DNA of 20,875 nucleotides from SAR202 cluster bacterium Io17-Chloro-G7 (GTDB lineage: Bacteria; Chloroflexota; Dehalococcoidia; UBA3495), in the NCBI GenBank assembly GCA_002817055.1, contig MUCU01000012.1:1-20875 (forward strand). Reading direction: 5' to 3'. The notes below the pieces were generated by a model, which had not been told where the DNA came from, did not search any database, and saw only the letters and a list, made by a program, of their open reading frames with translations. A program made the translations under genes and the position numbers. Each line of letters opens with the position of its first letter. The first letter of the stretch is position 1. This document shows positions 16,623 through 20,875 of this stretch, in pieces.

Positions 16623-16748
16623 TGGGTCAGTAACCGTGAATCCCGCCGAAACCCCTCAGCAAGCCGGGGACGAATTTCGAACCGAGCTTGTTCGCCCATC
16701 GGTTTTTGACCTTCGTACCCCGACCGACCACCGGACCTGCGTGCTTAT

Positions 16749-16755
16749 AGGAGGG
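16749..16755 (+). promoter_or_regulatory. Shine-Dalgarno site deciding the SDR start
   Basis: AGGAGGG, 7 bases before TTG 16763. The nearer GTG at 16758 is out of frame with the protein. Confidence 0.6.
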
Positions 16756-16762
16756 TCGTGAG

Positions 16763-17710
16763 TTGCTGGTCTTGGTTACGGGGGCCACCGGCTTTCTGGG
16801 GCGGCGCGTGGTGCCTGCCCTCCTGGAGCGCCACCACCAAGTCCGTTGCTTGGTCCGCACACCTGGCAGGGAACGGGTTTTCCCCCCCAGGACAGTGGAC
16901 ATTCAATACGGGGACATCCAAAATACGGATGCTCTTGCGGCAGCCCTTGTTGGCGTAGACGCTGTGGTTCACCTTGTAGGCACGATTCGCCGACGAAACA
17001 AGAACACCTACGACCAAGTCAACCGCCAGGGTGTCGCCAACGTGGTTGCGGCGGCCAAAGTGGCTCGGATAAAGCACTTGGTCTTTGTTAGCGTCATTGG
17101 CGCTACCAGCAACCGCTCCTACCCGTACCTGTTCAGCAAATGGCAAGGCGAACGAGAGGTGGCCAACAGCGGGCTTTCCTACACCATAATTCAGTCCTCG
17201 GTCATATTTGGCGCCGGAGATGAGTTCCTCAATTCCATAGCTGCCATGGTGAAAGCTCTACCGGTGGTAACGGTGGTCGGATCGGGTAGAAATCGTCTTC
17301 AGCCCATTGAGGTAGAGGACGTCGCGCGGTGTATCGCGATTGCGGTGGACCGAGAGGAATTGAGAGGCAAGACTATCGAATTAGGCGGTCCCCAGCAAAT
17401 TAGCTACAACGAGATACTGGCCATCGTTGCCCGTACGTTGGGTAAACGTCGTTTGATGCTGCACCCGCCCGTTTGGCTAATGTTCGTCGTTACATGGGCC
17501 TTGCAGGCATTGCCACGCCCGCCGGTAACCTTGGACCAACTACGCTTGCTCCCCATTCGCAACGTAGCCGAGCCCGATTCCGTGGAAGACAACTTTGGCT
17601 TTACCCCCAAGCCCGTCGAAGGTAACATAGAGTACATACGTCTGCTGACCAAGCGGGATGCTATGAGTATCCTGACTGGGCAGATGCCGACGAAGATCCG
17701 GGACCACTGA
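16763..17710 (+). CDS. Atypical NAD(P)-binding SDR (complex I NDUFA9-like/epimerase family)
   Basis: A 315-residue extended or atypical short-chain dehydrogenase/reductase, close in style to NDUFA9-like and NAD-dependent epimerase proteins. The Rossmann motif VTGATGFLGRRV lies at 5-16, and VVHLVGTI at about 68-75 is the usual cofactor-side strand. YPYLFSKWQGE contains YxxxK (Tyr122, Lys126), though the relative order of this motif is that of the atypical group. PIEVEDVARCI and ELGGPQQISYNEIL are typical C-terminal landmarks. A hydrophobic stretch near 230-245 (VWLMFVVTWALQAL) may contact the membrane. The start is TTG, chosen for its Shine-Dalgarno site. The reaction is unknown; relatives act in quinone, lipid or sugar metabolism or as complex I accessory proteins. 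No complex I genes are adjacent. Confidence 0.87.
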   Translation: MLVLVTGATGFLGRRVVPALLERHHQVRCLVRTPGRERVFPPRTVDIQYGDIQNTDALAAALVGVDAVVHLVGTIRRRNKNTYDQVNRQGVANVVAAAKVARIKHLVFVSVIGATSNRSYPYLFSKWQGEREVANSGLSYTIIQSSVIFGAGDEFLNSIAAMVKALPVVTVVGSGRNRLQPIEVEDVARCIAIAVDREELRGKTIELGGPQQISYNEILAIVARTLGKRRLMLHPPVWLMFVVTWALQALPRPPVTLDQLRLLPIRNVAEPDSVEDNFGFTPKPVEGNIEYIRLLTKRDAMSILTGQMPTKIRDH

Positions 17711-17771
17711 GGCTGTTTAAGCCATAGTAGCGGATGGCTATATCGTCGGCGATTAATATTATCCATCTACG

Positions 17772-19322
17772 ATGTATTCTCCTCTTCGGGAGCCGCGACA
17801 GTTGCAGCCCGCTGAATTAGCCTACCGAGACTCGATAAACCGTCTCCTTTCTTTGGTAGATCACGAGCGGGGTCACCAGAGTTTCGCTGGATCGCCCGGC
17901 GTTGAGACCGTTGGCAGGGCCGAGCAGGTAAATCAGTTAAAAGGACCCCGGCAGAAAACGATTTTTAACCTGGAGAGGATCGAGGCGTTACTGGGCCAAC
18001 TTGGCAATCCGCAACGGTCGGCGCCGGTTATCCATGTTGCAGGCACCAAAGGCAAAGGCAGCACTGCGGCGCTATGCGAGAGCACACTCCACGCCGCAGG
18101 GTACCGCACCGGTTTCTACTCGTCGCCCCACCTGCATAGCTTCCGGGAAAGAATCCGGGTAAATACACAACCAATCTCCCAGGGCCAGTTCGCTGCGTTG
18201 GTGGAGATTGTTTGGCAGAAGCACCTAGAAGTAACCGCCAACGCCGGTTTAGGACCAGTGACTCTATTCGAGTTCATGACCGGCATGGCTTTCCAGTTCT
18301 TTGCTGGTGCGCCGATAGATTCCAGGCCGCACGATTCACTAGATCCGGATTCCAGGCCTGCGTATCTTCAAGCGCCGGTGGATTTTCAAGTCATCGAAGT
18401 GGGATTGGGCGGGCGGCTCGACGCAACAAATGTGGTCGACCCTGCGGTCTGCGTCATAACCAATGTAAGTATGGACCACACCGCAATCTTGGGAGACTCG
18501 CTGGACCAAATCGCCTTCGAAAAAGCAGGAATCATCAAGCCGGGTTCCACCGTAATAATAGCTCCCCAAGAACCCGAGGCGGCGACGGCCATCGCGCGGA
18601 TATGCCAGGAAAGAGGAGCACGAAGCGTGCGTGTAGGTCAGGATGTTACATGGGATTTGCATGCTGCCAATGACCGCGGCCAAGAGTTCACGGTCCATGG
18701 GCGGCTCGGCAAGTATTGTCTCAGGACTCCGTTGTTGGGCACCCATCAGTTGGTCAATGCCGCCACGGCAGTGGCCACCCTCGAGGTGTTGCGGGAGCAA
18801 GGCCACGAGATACCCGCCGACGCTTTTGCGCAGGGTTTTGCGGGAGTGTCTTGGCCCTGCCGCATGGAGGTGCTGGCCCGTTCGCCGCTAGTGATGACCG
18901 ACGGCGCTCACAACTTGAAATCGATGGAAACCCTCTTGGACTCACTGCCTCGATATATGGACTACAAGCGGCTAGTGTTGATAGCGGGGTTTTCTAGGGA
19001 CAAAAGCGTGGAAGATATGGTGGGTTGCTTGGCGATGGCACAGCCAGTAGTCTTCGCCACTGCTTCCCGCCATCCCCGGTCTCTGGCATCAAAGAGTGTT
19101 GCCGAGCAGTTCGCCACATTGGGAATTACGGCCGCTAGTACCGCCACTCCAGCGGAAGCGCTAGCCATGGCCCTTGACGCCGCAGGGACTGAAGATCTGG
19201 TCCTGGCAACAGGCTCCTTGTTTGTGGCCGCCGAAGTCAGGGAGTCGGTTTTGGGCATTGAGCCAGAGGTTTATCCGGACCTATTGCCATCAAGCCGGCC
19301 AGCTACCGGCGAAACCCCATAG
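17772..19322 (+). CDS. folC: Bifunctional dihydrofolate synthase/folylpolyglutamate synthase
   Basis: A 516-residue Mur-ligase-type enzyme that adds glutamate to dihydropteroate and folates with ATP. Landmarks are the P-loop HVAGTKGKGSTAA (88-100), GFYSSPHLHSFRERIRV, EVGLGGRLDATN (209-220), MDHTAILG (234-241), EKAGI with Lys251 (the carbamylated-Lys position), and TDGAHN in the C-terminal domain. It is about 70-90 residues longer than usual for FolC. The excess is visible as an insertion at about 34-60, between SLVDHERG and KTIFNLERI, and another at about 180-202. The second carries two DSRP units ten residues apart. The frame remains open, so it should be functional. The ATG at 17772 lacks a Shine-Dalgarno site. 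It follows the SDR gene by 61 bases. Confidence 0.93.
   Translation: MYSPLREPRQLQPAELAYRDSINRLLSLVDHERGHQSFAGSPGVETVGRAEQVNQLKGPRQKTIFNLERIEALLGQLGNPQRSAPVIHVAGTKGKGSTAALCESTLHAAGYRTGFYSSPHLHSFRERIRVNTQPISQGQFAALVEIVWQKHLEVTANAGLGPVTLFEFMTGMAFQFFAGAPIDSRPHDSLDPDSRPAYLQAPVDFQVIEVGLGGRLDATNVVDPAVCVITNVSMDHTAILGDSLDQIAFEKAGIIKPGSTVIIAPQEPEAATAIARICQERGARSVRVGQDVTWDLHAANDRGQEFTVHGRLGKYCLRTPLLGTHQLVNAATAVATLEVLREQGHEIPADAFAQGFAGVSWPCRMEVLARSPLVMTDGAHNLKSMETLLDSLPRYMDYKRLVLIAGFSRDKSVEDMVGCLAMAQPVVFATASRHPRSLASKSVAEQFATLGITAASTATPAEALAMALDAAGTEDLVLATGSLFVAAEVRESVLGIEPEVYPDLLPSSRPATGETP
18318..18358 (+). repeat. Short direct repeat inside an in-frame insertion of folC
   Basis: GATTCCAGGCC occurs at 18318-18328 and 18348-18358, exactly 30 bases apart. 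It encodes DSRP twice (residues 183 and 193) within the segment that interrupts the conserved FolC sequence before DFQVIEVGLGG. Confidence 0.6.
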
Positions 19323-19479
19323 AATCCGATTTAACGACGAACGGTAGCATTGCAACCCCTAGAGCGGCATGACCTCGAGTATCCGGATTGGTCCTATCAT
19401 GAGTACAGCAATACCCCGCATTAACAAATGCAGATAATCAAAGCAGCGAAAAATTCAGATACTGTTCAGCAGTAGGCTC

Positions 19480-19485
19480 AGGAGG
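19480..19485 (+). promoter_or_regulatory. Shine-Dalgarno site deciding the fabF start
   Basis: AGGAGG, 7 bases before GTG 19493 but only 1 base before the in-frame GTG at 19487. The later start is therefore preferred. Confidence 0.65.
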
Positions 19486-19492
19486 CGTGGGT

Positions 19493-20743
19493 GTGGGACA
19501 AGATAGAACAAAGGTCGTAGTTACCGGAATGGGGGCGATGACGCCCCTAGGCCAGACCCCCGAGGCATTCTGGGACAATCTTGTTGCCGGAAAGTCGGGC
19601 ATTGGACCGATGACCCTGTGCGACCCGACTGACTACCCCTGCCGCATTTCCGGTGAGGTAAGCGATTTCGACCCCGGACAGTACATCAACAACAAAGAAG
19701 CCCGGCGTATGGCCCGATTTTCTCAACTGGCGGTGGCCTCTGCGTTAACCGCAGTCGAGGCATCCGGATTGGATATGTCCCGGGAAGACCCGTTCCGAGT
19801 GGGGGTGGTATTGGGCAATGGCAACGGTGGTTTTCCAACGCTGGAGGAAAACTGCCGGGTGCTGGCGGAACGGGGCGGCATGAAAATGACACCCTTCTTT
19901 TTCCCCATGATACTGCCCAACATGGCGGCGGCTACGGTTAGCCGGTTTGTGGGTGCGCAAGGCTACAATTCCACGGCCACTACCGCTTGTGCTGCCTCGA
20001 ACCAGGCTATGGGCGAGGCCTTGGAGGTAATCCGCAGGGGCGCCGCCGACGTTGTTTTGGCTGGGGGCACCGAGGCGGGAATCAGCCAGTTGGGACTGGC
20101 GGGATTCGCCGTCATGCGGGCTTTGAGCACTCGAAACGACGATCCAACTTCCGCCAGCCGCCCTTTTGACGCCCAGCGAGATGGCTTTGTGCCCGCTGAG
20201 GGCTCGGTGATTCTGGTGCTTGAGAGCTTGGAGCATGCCTTGGTCCGCGGTGCTAATATTCTCGCCGAATTGGCCGGGTTCGCATGTACCTCCGACGCTT
20301 CCCATCCGGTGCAGCCCAAGGAAAATGGCACCAGCGCCGCCCAAGCGATGCGCCTGACATTGGCCGACGCCGGTGTGTCTTTGGAGGAGGTGGACTACAT
20401 CAACGCCCACGGGACGTCAACCCCCTTGAACGACGCGGTGGAAACGGTTGCAATCAAGCGCTTTTTTGGCGACCGCGCCTACCAGATTCCCATCAGTTCC
20501 ACCAAGTCCATGATCGGCCACTCTCTAGGGGCGTCAGGCTCCCTTGAGGCAGCCGCCTGCATCAAGACGATAACCGAAGGCGTGGTCCACCCCACGGTAA
20601 ATCAGCAGGTGCCGGACCCTGAATGCGATCTAGATTACGTGCCCAATCAGGCGAGGAAGCACCAAGTATCGGTGGCCCTTTCCAACGCCTTCGGCTTTGG
20701 CGGCCAAAATGCCTGCCTGGTGTTCAAGAAGTTCGAGGGGTAA
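19493..20743 (+). CDS. fabF: 3-oxoacyl-[acyl-carrier-protein] synthase II
   Basis: A 416-residue condensing enzyme of KAS II type, which extends acyl-ACP with malonyl-ACP in fatty-acid synthesis in the cytoplasm. The N-terminal VVVTGMGAMTPLG is characteristic. The catalytic Cys166 lies in TTACAASNQAMG; His306 (NAHGTSTPLND), Lys338 and His343 (STKSMIGHSLGASG) complete the site, and the C-terminus has SNAFGFGGQNACLVF. These place it with FabF rather than FabB or FabH. No ACP, FabD or FabG gene is adjacent, so it could be a housekeeping copy or a specialised KAS; the full active site supports function. The start is GTG, set by the AGGAGG spacing. Another open frame begins directly after the stop. 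Confidence 0.93.
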   Translation: MGQDRTKVVVTGMGAMTPLGQTPEAFWDNLVAGKSGIGPMTLCDPTDYPCRISGEVSDFDPGQYINNKEARRMARFSQLAVASALTAVEASGLDMSREDPFRVGVVLGNGNGGFPTLEENCRVLAERGGMKMTPFFFPMILPNMAAATVSRFVGAQGYNSTATTACAASNQAMGEALEVIRRGAADVVLAGGTEAGISQLGLAGFAVMRALSTRNDDPTSASRPFDAQRDGFVPAEGSVILVLESLEHALVRGANILAELAGFACTSDASHPVQPKENGTSAAQAMRLTLADAGVSLEEVDYINAHGTSTPLNDAVETVAIKRFFGDRAYQIPISSTKSMIGHSLGASGSLEAAACIKTITEGVVHPTVNQQVPDPECDLDYVPNQARKHQVSVALSNAFGFGGQNACLVFKKFEG

Positions 20744-20826
20744 AGGTGAGGCACCGCACCCATCTTGAAGCTCGTCAATCCGGCGCAGGAGTTTGTGAAC
20801 TTTTTACCTTCGGAGGTTTGGTGGCG

Positions 20827-20875
20827 GTGACTAACTCACCGGGTGCGCGTCCTAACTGGCCTCAGAGCTATTGGA
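20827..20875 (+). CDS. Start of an unidentified gene, cut by the window end
   Basis: An open frame runs off the right edge. GGAGG at 20812-20816 precedes in-frame GTG codons at 20821 (4 bases) and 20827 (10 bases). Reading from 20827 gives M-T-N-S-P-G-A-R-P-N-W-P-Q-S-Y-W. The same frame is open from GTG 20746, just after the fabF stop. About 16 codons are visible, too few to identify it. Close spacing on the same strand suggests possible cotranscription with fabF. Confidence 0.4.
   Translation, partial: MTNSPGARPNWPQSYW

Noticed and set aside
16636..16761. A 41-codon GTG frame between the MocA-like and SDR genes, ending one base before the SDR start
   Set aside because: There is no ribosome site, no recognisable similarity and mixed third-base use. 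The neat junction with the SDR start may be coincidence, since the SDR's own Shine-Dalgarno lies within it.

Overview
This is a bacterial chromosome segment of moderate GC content. It holds ordinary-looking housekeeping and small-molecule metabolism genes on both strands. There is no phage, transposase, CRISPR array, toxin-antitoxin pair or secretion cluster that I can see. Several starts are GTG or TTG with good Shine-Dalgarno sequences, and the single tRNA (Lys, anticodon CTT) has an encoded CCA end. The mixture of orphan catabolic enzymes (HpcH/HpaI aldolase, asparaginase-like protein, xylose-isomerase-like TIM barrel, XdhC, lone flavin reductase, an alpha/beta hydrolase) and the style of FolC and the hydrolase remnant suggest an environmental Chloroflexota of the Dehalococcoidia/SAR202 kind. 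That placement is an inference from general resemblance, not a phylogenetic result.

Left third (1-6363): a class I/II aminotransferase (minus); a roughly 480-base intergenic region with a three-copy TATATTTG motif; a sugar-phosphate isomerase/epimerase-like protein (plus, TTG start); a strong bidirectional terminator; tRNA-Lys (minus); a metallophosphoesterase (minus); a divergent asparaginase-family protein (plus) with two changed active-site positions; and an HpcH/HpaI aldolase (plus).

Middle third (6364-13404): an MFS transporter (minus), a cytoplasmic BtuF-like cobalamin-binding-type protein (plus), a flavin reductase domain protein (plus), a clearly broken alpha/beta-hydrolase gene (minus, two in-frame stops plus a frameshift), a 15-bp perfect hairpin, and gyrA (minus).

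Right third (13405-20875): a class I glutamine-amidotransferase-like peptidase C26 (minus), divergent from an xdhC gene that ends in an intrinsic terminator. Next come a MocA-like nucleotidyltransferase, an atypical NAD(P)-binding SDR, folC with in-frame insertions, fabF, and the start of a further gene cut by the window edge. XdhC and MocA are both maturation factors for molybdenum hydroxylases, so they probably act in one pathway although no molybdenum enzyme is encoded here. folC and fabF are housekeeping genes for folate and fatty-acid synthesis.

I looked for a new system and did not find convincing evidence of one. The observations most worth checking are the altered active site of the asparaginase-like protein, the hydrolase pseudogene with its catalytic triad still readable, the repeat-bearing insertion in FolC, and the unassigned intergenic repeats.
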